DNA of 64,000 bases from Rhodobacteraceae bacterium DSL-40 (GCA_003258405.1 QKPN01000003.1:186001-250000); one strand, 5' to 3'; shown: positions 49,035 through 59,674, counted from the first letter of the stretch. Notes: generated by a model from the sequence alone, not told the origin. Translations and numbers: made by a program.

Positions 49035-51305
49035 ATGTTCCAGGGACTGAGAGATTCAGAGGCGGTACGGAAACGCACGCATTTTCTGCGGCGCGGCCTG
49101 TTCGTGATCGGCATCATCTTTGCCGGCGGCTTTGTGGCCTTCTGGGTGCTCTTCGGTGATCTTCGGCGGCTGGAAACACGGCTCACGACGCAGAACACTG
49201 CGCTTCTCACCGAGATGCTCCACTTCGAGCGCGCGACCGGCTACGGCGGTTTCATCCATAATTTCAAGAACGCGGTCCTGAGGCCGCAGGAAACCGATTA
49301 TCTCGACGGAGCCACCCGGAATCTCGCGGATGCGCTCGACGCGCTTGCCGGCATCCAGGATCTCGCCCGGGCGACCGGAACGGACATCGACCTGACGCCA
49401 ACGCGGGAGACCCTTCTGCGCTATGGAAGCATGATCGAAATCCTCCGCAGCACTCCGCCCGGAACGCTGACCGCACGCGAGCTCGATGCGCTCGTCCGGG
49501 TCCCTGACATCGAAGCCATCCGAAACCTCTCCGAGTTGGTGGCGTCAGCGCGGCTCAGCGTCTATGCGCGCCTTGACCAGATCGAAACGCGGATCCTGCG
49601 ACTGAGCCTGTTCGCGGCCGCGGCGAGTTCGGCACTGCTTGCGGGCTGGATTGTCGTGCTTGCAATCCTGCGGCGGCGCGAGACGGATGCGCTCTTTGCC
49701 ATCGAGGCGGCAAGTGCCCGCGTTCAGATGGTGCTCGATACGACGACAAACGGCATTATTGCTCTCGACAACAACCGGCAGATCGTCACCGCAAACACCG
49801 TGGCCCGGCAGATGCTCGGTCTCGCGGACGGGCCATTCCCCTACCCATGGCCTGATACCATCACCTTCCTTCGCGCCGAGGATCTGCAGCCGCTTGATGC
49901 CTCCGCGGATCCGATCCGCCGGGCGCTCGCGGGAGAACGCCTGCGCGGAGAGATCAACCTGATAACCAGGGGCGACAGCACGACGATCCGTTACGTGCGC
50001 CTCTCGAGCGGGGAGACCACCACACCCCGCGGCAACGAACGGCCCGATGTTCCGATCCGCGTGGTGATCGTGCTCGACGATGTCACCGAACAGGAAACGA
50101 ACCGGCAGAAGTTCGAGCGCGCAAGTCGCCTCGATGCGCTCGGCCAGCTCACCGGCGGCATCGCGCATGATTTCAACAACATTCTTGCCGCGATCATGTA
50201 TTCGCTCGAGCTCTCGCTTGCCGACCCTCTTCCGGGCAAGACCCGCGAATGGCTGGAGCGGGCAAAGAACTCGGTCAAGCGCGGGGCCGATCTCTCCCGC
50301 CGGCTGCTTGCCTTCGCCAAGCGCAATCCTGCCCTGGCCAGCACCAAGCCCGTCGTGGAAGTCCTGCGCGAGATGAAGTTGCTCGTCCGGCCGACAATCG
50401 AGGAAGCCGTCGAGATCGTGATCGAATGCCCCGACGAGAGCCTCGCGGTCCATTGTGACCAGGGGCAGCTCGAGAACGCGCTGCTCAATCTCGTGCTCAA
50501 CAGCCGCGATGCCATCCTTCAGGGAGAAACCGGCGACCGCATCCTGATCTCTGCCCGCGCCGTGGAACGCCCGGACCAAAAGGGCATGACCGGGTATGAA
50601 ACCGGCACGGCCTTCGGCGACCTCGTCGGCGGGGCGCGCGCAGGCGGTAATCACCAGCGCTATGTCGAGATCTCGGTGACCGACAACGGGCGCGGCATGA
50701 CCGATGAGGTGAGGCGCCGTGCCATCGACCCGTTCTTCACCACCAAGGGCAGCACCTCCGGCAGCGGTCTCGGGCTCTCGATGGTCTACGGCTTCATCGA
50801 ACAGTCCGAAGGGGAGCTCCGCATCTATTCGGAGGTGGGCCACGGCACGACAATCCGGATGCTTCTGCCCCGCGGGCTCTACGAGGGCGATCGGGACAAC
50901 CCGGCGGAGCGCCTTCCGGTGCCGATGGGCCGGTCCGAGCGACTGCTGATCGTGGAAGATGATACGAGCCTCCTCGCGATCATGCAGGAGATGGTGACCG
51001 CGATCGGCTACCGTCATGTCTCGGCGACCTCAGGGCGCGCGGCGCTCGACCTGATCGACGCGGGCGAGGAGTTCGATCTCCTTCTTACCGACATCGTGAT
51101 GCCCGGCGGTATGGGGGGCTACGACCTTGCCCGCCGGGTCCGCGATCGGCGCCCGGATGTGCCGATTGTCTACATGTCGGGCTATGCCGGCCTCTCGCAG
51201 ACCAGCATGGGCGGTGTCGTCGCTCCCTCGATCCAGAAGCCTTGCTCCGCGGCTGATCTCGCCCGCGTACTGAGATCCGGCCTCAACGGTGCGCGCGGGA
51301 CCTGA
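49035..51305 (+). CDS. Hybrid sensor histidine kinase/response regulator
   Basis: A 756-residue membrane sensor. TM1 is about 20-40 (LFVIGIIFAGGFVAFWVLF), a periplasmic or outer domain to about 185, TM2 near 195-215 (LFAAAASSALLAGWIVVLAIL), then a PAS-like domain (VLDTTTNGIIALDNNRQIVTAN). The phosphoacceptor is H378 in LGQLTGGIAHDFNNIL; ATPase motifs are DNGRGM and GSGLGLSMVYGF. The C-terminal receiver has D686 in LLLTDIVMPGG. The ATG at 49035 fits the first helix. No partner regulator lies next to it. Confidence 0.92.
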   Translation: MFQGLRDSEAVRKRTHFLRRGLFVIGIIFAGGFVAFWVLFGDLRRLETRLTTQNTALLTEMLHFERATGYGGFIHNFKNAVLRPQETDYLDGATRNLADALDALAGIQDLARATGTDIDLTPTRETLLRYGSMIEILRSTPPGTLTARELDALVRVPDIEAIRNLSELVASARLSVYARLDQIETRILRLSLFAAAASSALLAGWIVVLAILRRRETDALFAIEAASARVQMVLDTTTNGIIALDNNRQIVTANTVARQMLGLADGPFPYPWPDTITFLRAEDLQPLDASADPIRRALAGERLRGEINLITRGDSTTIRYVRLSSGETTTPRGNERPDVPIRVVIVLDDVTEQETNRQKFERASRLDALGQLTGGIAHDFNNILAAIMYSLELSLADPLPGKTREWLERAKNSVKRGADLSRRLLAFAKRNPALASTKPVVEVLREMKLLVRPTIEEAVEIVIECPDESLAVHCDQGQLENALLNLVLNSRDAILQGETGDRILISARAVERPDQKGMTGYETGTAFGDLVGGARAGGNHQRYVEISVTDNGRGMTDEVRRRAIDPFFTTKGSTSGSGLGLSMVYGFIEQSEGELRIYSEVGHGTTIRMLLPRGLYEGDRDNPAERLPVPMGRSERLLIVEDDTSLLAIMQEMVTAIGYRHVSATSGRAALDLIDAGEEFDLLLTDIVMPGGMGGYDLARRVRDRRPDVPIVYMSGYAGLSQTSMGGVVAPSIQKPCSAADLARVLRSGLNGARGT

Positions 51306-51380
51306 GCCGCCCTTGTCACCCGCTCGGCCACGTCATAGAACCCTCCGGCACGTATCTTTCCGGGACCGATTGGCCGCCAG

Positions 51381-53246
51381 ATGCTCAGATCTTTTCGAAA
51401 CAAGCGCTCCAGCGTACTGGTCTGGATCCTCATGGTCCTGCTCGTGGTCGGCCTCGCCGGTTTCGGCATCGGTGTCGGGGGTGGCCTCACGACCCAGGAC
51501 GTCGCCCGCGTCGGCGACCAGAAGATCACGGCGGACCAGTACGGCCGGGCCGTCGATCAGCAGATTCGCCGTATCTCGGCACAGATCGACCGCAATCTCA
51601 CGATGTCCGAGGCGCGCCAATATGGCATCGACCGGCTCGCCCTCATCCAGCTCGTGAACGACGCGGCACTTGATGGCGAGGCCGAGCGGATCGGTCTCTC
51701 CGTCGGGGATGACGCCGTGCGTGATGAGCTTCGCCAGATCCCTGCCTTCCAGGGCAGCGACGGCTTCGACCGGGCCGCGTATCTCTACAGCCTCGAGCGG
51801 ATCGGCATGAATGCCGGTGAATTCGAGGAAGACATCCGCCGCGAACTCGCGCGCGGGCTGCTGGCAACGAGCGCCGCATCTGCGGCCGCCATGCCCGCCG
51901 CGGCCACGGATGTGATCCTCGAATATGTCGGAGAAATGCGCAGCTTCGGCTGGATCACACTCGACGAGAGCATGCTCGATACGTCGATCCCCGAGCCGGA
52001 CGAGGCCGCACTTGCCGCCTTCCATGACGCCCACGCCGAGACCTATACCCGTCCGGAGACGCAGAAGATCACCTATGCGATCGCGTCGCCGGAACGCATC
52101 GCCGCGAACATCGAGGTCCCCGAGGACGAGCTTCGCGCCGCCTACGACTCCGGCAAGGCTCGTTTCACCACGCCGGAGCGTCGGCTTCTCGACCGCATCG
52201 GCTTCCGCACGAACGCCGACGCCGCCGAAGCCAAGTCACGGATCGATGCCGGCACCGCGACCTTCGACGAGATCGCCGAGGAACGCGGGCTTTCTGCCGC
52301 CGACACCGATCAGGGGCTCGTGGAAGCAAGCGCCCTGCCAGCGGATGCGCGCGAGGCTGTCTTCGGCCCCGCCGAACCGGGCATCGTCGGTCCGGTTCCC
52401 TCGCCGCTCGGGCCGTCGCTCTATCGGATCAACGCGATCCTCGCCGCTCAGGTGACGCCCTTCGAGGACGCGCGCGAGACGCTCCGCCAGGAGCGCGCGC
52501 AAGCCGAGGCGCAGCGGCAGATCCACGACGATCTCACCCATATCGAGGATCTGATCGCGGGCGGCGCGACGCTCGAGGAAATCGCCGACGAGACGGTGAT
52601 GCAGCTCGACAAGATGGACTACACCGAGATCTCGACCGATCCGGTGGCCACGGACCCTGCCTTCGGCAAGGCGCTCCAGGATGCGCGCGAGGGCGAGGAG
52701 ACGGATCTTGTCGAACTCGCCGACGGCTCCTACCTGAGCCTGCGCGTGGATGCGGTCGAACCGCCTGCAGTGATCCCGCTCGACGAGATCCGTGATCAGA
52801 TTGCCGCCGACTGGCGCTCGGCGGAACTGACGGCCGCGCTCGGCCAGAAGGCTTCCGCGCTTCAGGACGAGATCGCCGGCGGCAGGAGCCTGAGCGATAT
52901 CGCAACCGAACTCGGCACCGAGCTGCACGACGCCGGCCCGATGGCACGGAGCGACACGCTTGCCGAAACGCCGCCGCGCCTTGTCGCCGACATTTTTGCC
53001 GCGGACGCCGACGGCACGGTCGTCGTCGATGACGTGAACCGTGTGATCCTCGCCCAGCTCACCGAAATCGCGCCGCCTGACCCGACGGACGAGCGCCTCG
53101 CAAACCTGCGCACCTCCGTGTCAGCCCAGTTCGCCCAGCAGGCACATGACGACCTGCGGGAGCTCTACACCACGGCGCTTCGTGACGAGGCCGGGGTGCG
53201 CCTCAATCAGAGCGTGATCGATTCCACCCTCGACCGTTTCCAGTGA
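51381..53246 (+). CDS. ppiD: Peptidylprolyl isomerase PpiD (SurA N-terminal-type)
   Basis: Inner-membrane-anchored periplasmic folding factor for outer-membrane and secreted proteins. It has 621 residues. One N-terminal anchor (VLVWILMVLLVVGLAGFGIG) follows the basic MLRSFRNKRSS, then the SurA-like chaperone domain (VGDQKITADQYGRAVDQQIR) and a parvulin-type region near 250-370 with GFRTNADAAEAKSRIDAG and PSPLGPSLYRI. It is followed at 8 bp by trpE, an order common in Rhodobacterales. Confidence 0.93.
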   Translation: MLRSFRNKRSSVLVWILMVLLVVGLAGFGIGVGGGLTTQDVARVGDQKITADQYGRAVDQQIRRISAQIDRNLTMSEARQYGIDRLALIQLVNDAALDGEAERIGLSVGDDAVRDELRQIPAFQGSDGFDRAAYLYSLERIGMNAGEFEEDIRRELARGLLATSAASAAAMPAAATDVILEYVGEMRSFGWITLDESMLDTSIPEPDEAALAAFHDAHAETYTRPETQKITYAIASPERIAANIEVPEDELRAAYDSGKARFTTPERRLLDRIGFRTNADAAEAKSRIDAGTATFDEIAEERGLSAADTDQGLVEASALPADAREAVFGPAEPGIVGPVPSPLGPSLYRINAILAAQVTPFEDARETLRQERAQAEAQRQIHDDLTHIEDLIAGGATLEEIADETVMQLDKMDYTEISTDPVATDPAFGKALQDAREGEETDLVELADGSYLSLRVDAVEPPAVIPLDEIRDQIAADWRSAELTAALGQKASALQDEIAGGRSLSDIATELGTELHDAGPMARSDTLAETPPRLVADIFAADADGTVVVDDVNRVILAQLTEIAPPDPTDERLANLRTSVSAQFAQQAHDDLRELYTTALRDEAGVRLNQSVIDSTLDRFQ

Positions 53247-53253
53247 CAGCCAG

Positions 53254-54768
53254 ATGAACCTCTTTCCCAGCGCAGACGCATTCGCCACAGGTTTCGAGGC
53301 CGGCCGGAATCAGGTCGTCTGGACCCGGCTCGTCGCTGATCTCGATACTCCCGTCTCCCTGATGCTGAAGCTCACCGAGGCGCGCGAGAACAGCTTTCTG
53401 CTCGAAAGCGTCACCGGCGGCGAGATCCGCGGCCGCTACTCGATCATGGGCATGAAGCCCGACCTGATCTGGCAGTGCCGGGGAGAGAGCGCCCGGATCA
53501 ACCGCTCGGCCCGCTTCGATGCCGATGCCTGGAGCGACGAGACGTCCGATCCCCTCGATAGCCTGCGCGGCCTCATCGCGGGATCCCGGATTGAACTTCC
53601 CGAAGAACTGCCGCCGATGGCCGCCGGCCTCTTCGGCTATCTCGGCTACGACATGATCCGCCTTGTCGAGCATCTGCCGAACATCAACCCCGATCCGCTC
53701 GGCCTGCCGGATGCGGTGATGATCCGCCCCTCCGTGATCCTGATCGTCGACGGTGTGAAGGGCGAGGTCACCATCGTGAGTCCGGCCTGGGCGAATTCCG
53801 GCCTCTCGGCGCGCGCAGCCTACGCGCAGGCCGCCGAGCGCGTGATGGACGCGGTGCGCGATCTCGATCGCACCCCGGTTTCGGCAGGCGACGCACGGAG
53901 CGTGCCGGCGGACGTCCAGCCAGTTTCGAACACGACGCCGGCCGAATACAGCGCCCTCGTCGAGAAGGCGAAGGAATACATCGTTGCCGGTGACATCTTC
54001 CAGGTTGTCCCGTCGCAGCGCTGGGCCCAGCCCTTCGCCCTGCCGCCCTTCTCGCTCTACCGGGCGTTGCGACGGACGAACCCCTCGCCCTACATGTTCT
54101 ACTTCAATTTCGGCGGATTCCAGGTGATCGGGGCCAGCCCCGAAATTCTCGTGCAGGTTCAGGGCAGCCGCGTGACCATCCGCCCGATTGCCGGCACGAG
54201 ACCGCGCGGCGCGACCCCCGCCGAGGATCTTGCCAACGAACAGGATCTTCTCGCCGATCCCAAGGAGCGCGCAGAGCACCTCATGCTGCTCGATCTCGGT
54301 CGCAACGATGTCGGCAGGGTCGCACGGATCGGCACGGTCGATCCCAACGAGCAGTTCATCATCGAGCGCTACAGCCACGTGATGCACATCGTCTCCAACG
54401 TGAACGGCGAGCTGGCCGAGGGTGAGGATGCGCTTTCCGCACTGCTTGCCGGGCTGCCGGCCGGAACCGTCTCCGGCGCGCCCAAGGTCCGCGCCATGGA
54501 GATCATCGACGAGCTCGAGACCGAGAAGCGCGGTGTCTATGGCGGTGGCGTGGGTTATTTCTCCGCCGGCGGCGACATGGACATCTGCATCGCGCTCCGC
54601 ACCGCGGTGGTGAAGGATGACACGCTCTATGTCCAGGCGGGCGGTGGCGTCGTCTATGACAGCGTGCCGGAGGCCGAGTTCCAGGAAACGGTCAACAAGT
54701 CGAAAGCGCTGTTTCAAGCCGCAAAGGATGCGGTGCTGTTTCTGGGCACACGCGCGGGCGGCAACTGA
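53254..54768 (+). CDS. trpE: Anthranilate synthase component I
   Basis: Converts chorismate with ammonia from TrpG to anthranilate, the first step of tryptophan synthesis. It has 504 residues. The N-terminal Trp-inhibition motif LLES is at SFLLESVTGGE. The chorismate-binding C-terminal half has IRPIAGTRPRG, LGRNDVGRVARIG, LPAGTVSGAPKVRAMEIIDELE and GVYGGGVGYFSAGGDMD. It is co-transcribed with ppiD and its end faces glmM with a 22-bp gap. trpG was not seen here. Confidence 0.96.
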   Translation: MNLFPSADAFATGFEAGRNQVVWTRLVADLDTPVSLMLKLTEARENSFLLESVTGGEIRGRYSIMGMKPDLIWQCRGESARINRSARFDADAWSDETSDPLDSLRGLIAGSRIELPEELPPMAAGLFGYLGYDMIRLVEHLPNINPDPLGLPDAVMIRPSVILIVDGVKGEVTIVSPAWANSGLSARAAYAQAAERVMDAVRDLDRTPVSAGDARSVPADVQPVSNTTPAEYSALVEKAKEYIVAGDIFQVVPSQRWAQPFALPPFSLYRALRRTNPSPYMFYFNFGGFQVIGASPEILVQVQGSRVTIRPIAGTRPRGATPAEDLANEQDLLADPKERAEHLMLLDLGRNDVGRVARIGTVDPNEQFIIERYSHVMHIVSNVNGELAEGEDALSALLAGLPAGTVSGAPKVRAMEIIDELETEKRGVYGGGVGYFSAGGDMDICIALRTAVVKDDTLYVQAGGGVVYDSVPEAEFQETVNKSKALFQAAKDAVLFLGTRAGGN

Positions 54769-54790
54769 AGCCGCCCGCCCTTCGCCAGCT

Positions 54791-56131
54791 TCAGGCGAAG
54801 CGCATCACTTCCGCCTCGATCTCGCCGATCACGCTGTCGAGCAGCGCAGGATCCTCGCATTCGCCCATGATCCGCACCAGCGGCTCCGTGCCCGACTTGC
54901 GGATCACCAGCCGCCCGCAGCCATTGAGCCGCGCCTCACCCGCCTTGATCGCGGCCTGAACGCTTGCAGCTTCGAGCGGCGCCGCCCCCTTGTGGTAGCG
55001 CACATTGGTCAGCACCTGCGGATAGGCGGTGAAGACGCGCGCGAGCTCGCTCGCAGGACGCCCGGTCTCGACCATGGCCGCCAGGAACTGCAGCCCCGCG
55101 ATCAGACCGTCACCCGTGGTGACATGATCGGTCATCACGATATGCCCCGACTGCTCGCCGCCGAGGTTGTAGCCGCCGCGGCGCATTGCCTCGACCACAT
55201 AGCGATCCCCGACAGCCGTTCGCAGCAGGCGGAGCCCCTTCCCGCTCAGGTGGCGCTCGAGGCCGAGGTTGGACATGACGGTCGCAACCAGCGTGTTCTG
55301 CGCAAGCTGCCCTGCCGCAGCCCAGCGCTCGGCAATCAGCGCCATGAACTGATCGCCATCGGCGAGCGTGCCGTTCTCGTCAATGATGAGGACACGGTCG
55401 GCATCTCCATCAAGACAGATGCCGAGATCGGCACCATGGGCACAGACCGCCTCCATCGCGGCCTGCGGGCGGGTCGATCCGCAATCCTTGTTGATGTTGT
55501 AGCCGTTGGGATTGACCCCGATCTTCACCACCTCGGCACCGAGCTCCCAGAGCACTTCCGGAGCCGTCCGGTAGGCCGCACCGTTGGCGCAATCCACCAC
55601 GATCTTCAGCCCGTCGAGCCGCAGCCCGCGGGGCACCGTGGTCTTCGCGTATTCCATGTATCGCCCGCGGCCATCGTCGATCCGGGTCGCCTTGCCGATC
55701 TCCGAAGGTTCGGCGAGCCCGGGCGCCTCCGCCATTGCAGCCTCGATCGCCTCCTCGGCGGCATCCGACAGCTTGAACCCGTCAGGCCCGAAGAACTTGA
55801 TGCCGTTATCCTCGTAGGGATTGTGCGAGGCGGAGATCATCACGCCGAGATCGGCGCGCATGGAGCGCGCGAGCAACCCGATTGCAGGCGTCGGCACCGG
55901 CCCGACGAGAAAGACATCCATGCCCACGGAGGTAAAACCCGCGGTCAGCGCGTTTTCAAGCATGTAGCCCGAACGGCGTGTGTCCTTCCCGATCAGCACC
56001 CGGTGTCCGTGATCGCCGGTGCGGAAATACCGCCCTGCCGCCTGCCCCAGCCGCAGTGCAAGATCCGCGGTCATGGGATGATCGTTGGCCCGCCCACGTA
56101 TACCGTCGGTGCCAAAAAACTGCCGTGCCAT
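54791..56131 (-). CDS. glmM: Phosphoglucosamine mutase
   Basis: Interconverts glucosamine 6- and 1-phosphate on the way to UDP-N-acetylglucosamine for peptidoglycan and LPS. It has 446 residues from the ATG at 56131 ([13 protein letters not shown]). The phosphoserine is in [17 protein letters not shown], the Mg loop is [14 protein letters not shown], the sugar loop GGEQSGHIV, and the phosphate-binding end is [12 protein letters not shown]. It lies 5 bp after folP, a usual alphaproteobacterial pairing. Confidence 0.96.
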   Translation of the reverse strand: MARQFFGTDGIRGRANDHPMTADLALRLGQAAGRYFRTGDHGHRVLIGKDTRRSGYMLENALTAGFTSVGMDVFLVGPVPTPAIGLLARSMRADLGVMISASHNPYEDNGIKFFGPDGFKLSDAAEEAIEAAMAEAPGLAEPSEIGKATRIDDGRGRYMEYAKTTVPRGLRLDGLKIVVDCANGAAYRTAPEVLWELGAEVVKIGVNPNGYNINKDCGSTRPQAAMEAVCAHGADLGICLDGDADRVLIIDENGTLADGDQFMALIAERWAAAGQLAQNTLVATVMSNLGLERHLSGKGLRLLRTAVGDRYVVEAMRRGGYNLGGEQSGHIVMTDHVTTGDGLIAGLQFLAAMVETGRPASELARVFTAYPQVLTNVRYHKGAAPLEAASVQAAIKAGEARLNGCGRLVIRKSGTEPLVRIMGECEDPALLDSVIGEIEAEVMRFA

Positions 56132-56136
56132 GTGCC

Positions 56137-57159
56137 TCAAGCCTCCTGGGTGAACCCGTTCAGGGCCTCCCAGAGAGACACGGCCTGCCGGGTTTCTGTC
56201 ACATCATGAATACGTAGCACCTGCACGCCCTGCCGCAAAGCTTCGAGCGCCACGGCGATCGACCCCGGCATCCGCCGATCGGGCGCGGCCTCACCCGCAA
56301 TCGTACCGATGAAGCGCTTGCGCGACACCCCGAGCAGGATCGGGCAGCCGAGCCCGTGAAAGATCGAGAGATTGCGCAGCAGGACAAGGTTGTGCTCCAG
56401 CGTCTTGCCGAAGCCTATGCCCGGATCGACCAGGATCCGGGAGCGCGAAATGCCCGCAGCCTCGGCTGCCCGAACCATGCCCTCCAGGGCGTGATAGACC
56501 TCGAGCAGGACGTCATCGTATTCCGGCGCGTCCTGCATCGTCTTCGGATCGCCGCGGGCATGCATGAGACAGACAGGCATGCCACGCTCGGCTGCGAGAC
56601 CGAGACTGTGGGCGTCATGCGTGAGGGCCGACACATCGTTGAAGAGATCCGCCCCGACCTCGAAGGCCGCGCGCGCAACAGCGGCCTTGCGCGTATCGAC
56701 CGAAACCGGAGCGGCAATTCCACCGGCCCGAAGCGCACGGATCACCGGCACCACGCGGGCGATTTCTTCCGCTTCGGGAACCTCGTCCGCCCCGGGCCGG
56801 GTCGACTCCCCGCCGATGTCGATGATGTCCGCCCCACCCTCGACCACACGATGCGCCTGGGCGAGCGCATCCTCGAGCGCGAGATGCCGCCCGCCATCGG
56901 AAAAGCTGTCCGGCGTCACATTGAGAATGCCCATGAGGCGCGGCCGCTCGAAGCCAAGGCCACAGATCTGCGCGCGAGGCGCGGTAAGGCGCAGCCGCAC
57001 GGTTTCGGGAAGGACCGAAACCGGCGCGAACTTTGGTGCCTGACCGAATTCATGCAGCGCGACACTGTCGAACCAGAGCGGCCCTCCGGCCAAGGACAGC
57101 GCCTCGGGCGGCCTCGGTCCGTTGCTCCGGACCAGAGGGCGGAAGCAGATCGGCATCAT
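56137..57159 (-). CDS. folP: Dihydropteroate synthase
   Basis: Joins p-aminobenzoate and dihydropterin pyrophosphate in folate synthesis. It has 340 residues; about 75 N-terminal residues precede the core, as in many Rhodobacterales forms. The two signatures are [15 protein letters not shown] and [12 protein letters not shown]; the Lys/Arg loop is [10 protein letters not shown]. The start overlaps the stop of gph by 4 bp, so it is coupled to it. Confidence 0.95.
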   Translation of the reverse strand: MMPICFRPLVRSNGPRPPEALSLAGGPLWFDSVALHEFGQAPKFAPVSVLPETVRLRLTAPRAQICGLGFERPRLMGILNVTPDSFSDGGRHLALEDALAQAHRVVEGGADIIDIGGESTRPGADEVPEAEEIARVVPVIRALRAGGIAAPVSVDTRKAAVARAAFEVGADLFNDVSALTHDAHSLGLAAERGMPVCLMHARGDPKTMQDAPEYDDVLLEVYHALEGMVRAAEAAGISRSRILVDPGIGFGKTLEHNLVLLRNLSIFHGLGCPILLGVSRKRFIGTIAGEAAPDRRMPGSIAVALEALRQGVQVLRIHDVTETRQAVSLWEALNGFTQEA

Positions 57160-57827
57160 GCGCGTTCCGGCTCCGCCCCCAGAACCTGCCGCACCAGCCC
57201 CGGCAACTCGTCGAAATGCTCGAAGATCGCCACGGCGGGCAGGCTGTCGAGCGGCACGTGGCAGTAGCCCCTGGCATGGAGCAGAAAGGGAACTCCGGCC
57301 GCCGCTGCGGTTGCGGCATCTGTCTCGCTGTCACCGACATAAACCACTGGCCCCTCCGGAAGCTGATCCGCGGCATGCCAGAGCATGGCCGGATCCGGCT
57401 TCAGGACATCGAGGCTGTCGCCACCGGTAAACCCATCGACGGGCGGTCGCAGATCGAGCGCGGTCAGGATCGCCTCGGCCGGTGCGTTGGATTTCTGCGT
57501 GCAGACGGCGAGCCCGTGGCCATCCGCCGCGAGGGCGGCAAGCGCATCGCGAACGCCCGCATAGGCCTCGGTACCGGTCACGGGATCGGCAAAGTAGATC
57601 TCGCGATATCGCGCAAGGCAAGCCTCATGACCCACGCCCGGCACGCCGCCCGTGGCCGCGAGCACCCGTTCGACAAGCTTGGAGATCCCGTTGCCGACAA
57701 ATCCCATCACCTGCGCTGGCGGCAACGGATCACGGCCGAGTTCCGCGAGCAGCGCATTCGCCGCGGCGGCGAGGCTCGGCACCGAGTCAACCAGCGTGCC
57801 GTCGAGGTCGAAAACGATCCGGGCCAT
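57156..57827 (-). CDS. gph: Phosphoglycolate phosphatase (HAD family)
   Basis: Removes phosphate from 2-phosphoglycolate, a product of RuBisCO oxygenation and DNA repair. It has 223 residues. HAD motif I is FDLDGTLVDS at 5-14, motif II is AVCTQKSN, and motif III/IV is PDPAMLWHAADQLPEGPVVYVGDSETD. A cap domain lies at about 16-80. It is first in gph-folP-glmM. Other HAD substrates are possible. Confidence 0.88.
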   Translation of the reverse strand: MARIVFDLDGTLVDSVPSLAAAANALLAELGRDPLPPAQVMGFVGNGISKLVERVLAATGGVPGVGHEACLARYREIYFADPVTGTEAYAGVRDALAALAADGHGLAVCTQKSNAPAEAILTALDLRPPVDGFTGGDSLDVLKPDPAMLWHAADQLPEGPVVYVGDSETDAATAAAAGVPFLLHARGYCHVPLDSLPAVAIFEHFDELPGLVRQVLGAEPERA

Positions 57828-58057
57828 TACCGGCCAACCTTGCTGAAACAGAACACGACTTCAGACTCCCCAAGCCATTTCACGGACAGAGTGCAAGAAG
57901 GGCTCTCGGCTTCCAGATAGATCGCAGTGCCTCAGCGCCCCTTCAGCCAAAGCACGTAGGCCCGGAGGGAGTTCGGGGCAATACCTCCTTTGGCCGCTAT
58001 CGCTTCTCGAGGTGCGCGCGTGTCACGACCCAGGGCAGTGGCATGACAGAAGGCAGG

Positions 58058-58609
58058 TCAAACCGCCTTCCACTTGATCGAGCAGCCGATCGATGCTGTC
58101 TGAGCCTCCGGGCCATGGCCGGTCTCAGCAACCTGGCGCATGGCCGGGTAGAGCTCCCGTCTTGCGTCCGGTTTGGCCCTGCGGCCGCTGTCATCGAGCT
58201 GGCCGCGATACTGCAACTCGAGATCCGCGTTGAAGCCGAAGAAATCCGGCGTGCACTCCGCGCGATAGGCGCGCGCCACGACCTGATCCGCATCGTGCAG
58301 ATAGGGAAAGGAGAAGCGATGCGCCCGCGCGAACTCGCCCATCTTCTCGAAGCTGTCCGCAGGATAGGCCGAGGCATCATTGGAGCAGATCGCCGCGACG
58401 CCAATACCGAGAGCCTTCAGATCCTCGGCTTCCGCCCTCAGCTTGTCGGCAATTGCCAGCACATAGGGACAATGGTTGCAGATGAACATCAGCAGGAGCC
58501 CCTTCGGCCCCTTCAGGTCCTCGAGACGCCAGAGCCGGCCTTCGGTATCCGGCAACGCGAACCCAACGGCCCTCCAGCCGAAATCGCAGACAGGTGGGAT
58601 GGCGGCCAT
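58058..58609 (-). CDS. Thioredoxin-like (AhpC/TSA-type) protein
   Basis: A 183-residue redoxin of the kind annotated as thioredoxin family protein. The active cysteines are C44 and C47 in FICNHCPYV. The following ICSNDASAYPADSFEKMGEFARAH and AECTPDFFGFNADLELQYRGQLDDS are typical of this group. No signal peptide is seen, so it is probably cytoplasmic. It is preceded by the first FolB-type gene at 9 bp. The 230 bp after it, to gph, hold no supported gene. Confidence 0.88.
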   Translation of the reverse strand: MAAIPPVCDFGWRAVGFALPDTEGRLWRLEDLKGPKGLLLMFICNHCPYVLAIADKLRAEAEDLKALGIGVAAICSNDASAYPADSFEKMGEFARAHRFSFPYLHDADQVVARAYRAECTPDFFGFNADLELQYRGQLDDSGRRAKPDARRELYPAMRQVAETGHGPEAQTASIGCSIKWKAV

Positions 58610-58618
58610 GGGAAGCTC

Positions 58619-59575
58619 CTATCCTGCGGCGGCAAGACGGACGAGCTCTTCCGGCGCTCGGGCGTGGCAATCAATCTCGTCTTCGTCATCACCGAACTCC
58701 GCTTCTCCAAGGAGAAGCAGTTCGCCACCGATTTCCTGTGCGAGCCACGCCGCAAGCCCGGCCGGATCGCTTGCATCGGGCAGATCCGCGGCCTTTGCCC
58801 CGGCCAGCATATCGTCGGGAGCCCAGATCGGCTTGATCCCGCTCGCAAGCGCCCATTCGATCTCGGCCCGTGTCGTGGCTACCTGGAACCGCGGATCATG
58901 GTCCGTAAGGGCCCACGCCGCCTGTTCCACCGCCAGCAGCCCGATCCTGAGCTGGGCATTGCTGGCCGGCGACGGCTGTGGGACCAGAGGAGCAACACAG
59001 ATCACGCAGGGATAGGTCCACTCCGCGAGCGCATTGCACCAGTCATTTCCCCGCAAACCCGATAGCGTCGAGGCAGGCAGGTAGGCAACGAAAGGTCTGG
59101 GTCCGGCGCGCAGTTCGAGCGGCGCCTGCCGGACATTCATCAGTCGTCGCGGCTCCGGGATCGCCCGGCGCCGCTTGATCTCGACACCGGCGGCGCCCAT
59201 CTCGCCACCCAGCTTTTCGACCTGAACGCGGACCTGCACGGCACGCGCATCCGCCAGACACGCCCTCGCCACGCCTTCGGCGAGCGCCTCGATCAGGGGA
59301 AACGGCCCCTTCTCCAACACACTGTCAATTGCATCGACGATCGTGCGGTAGGACAGCACGTGCTCCATCGCATCCGTCTCGGAAGCTGCGCTGTGCACCA
59401 CTTCCAGAACGATGTTGAAACGCACGGTAACGGCATCCGCCTCGCCCGACGTCGCATTGCCGATATGGGCCTCCCGGAGGAACTCGCGTACGGAAATGCG
59501 ATCCAGAGAGCCTTCCATCGGCAGAACTCGCGAACTCACGTCCGGAAGACCGAAACTGCTCAGGAATTCGTCCAT
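58619..59575 (-). CDS. FolB-type dihydroneopterin aldolase with extra C-terminal domain (copy A)
   Basis: A 318-residue protein. Residues about 20-140 have the dihydroneopterin aldolase/epimerase fold (DRISVREFLREAHIGN, VLSYRTIVDAID, LIEALAEGVARACL, VRVQVEKLGGEMGAAGVEI). Tyr and the catalytic Lys are kept, but the residue aligned with catalytic Glu22 of the S. aureus enzyme is Gly, with a Glu one place later. Residues about 150-318 form an additional domain with IKPIWAPDDML, shared with copy B. GGAGG precedes the ATG. This copy may have lost or changed aldolase activity. Confidence 0.78.
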   Translation of the reverse strand: MDEFLSSFGLPDVSSRVLPMEGSLDRISVREFLREAHIGNATSGEADAVTVRFNIVLEVVHSAASETDAMEHVLSYRTIVDAIDSVLEKGPFPLIEALAEGVARACLADARAVQVRVQVEKLGGEMGAAGVEIKRRRAIPEPRRLMNVRQAPLELRAGPRPFVAYLPASTLSGLRGNDWCNALAEWTYPCVICVAPLVPQPSPASNAQLRIGLLAVEQAAWALTDHDPRFQVATTRAEIEWALASGIKPIWAPDDMLAGAKAADLPDASDPAGLAAWLAQEIGGELLLLGEAEFGDDEDEIDCHARAPEELVRLAAAG

Positions 59576-59674
59576 GGATCCTCCGGGGTGCTGGCGCAGA
59601 CACGAGAACACATCATCACGAAATGTGAACGTATTGCAACTCTCGCAGGCATCCCGCCAGCTCCGGATCCCACC

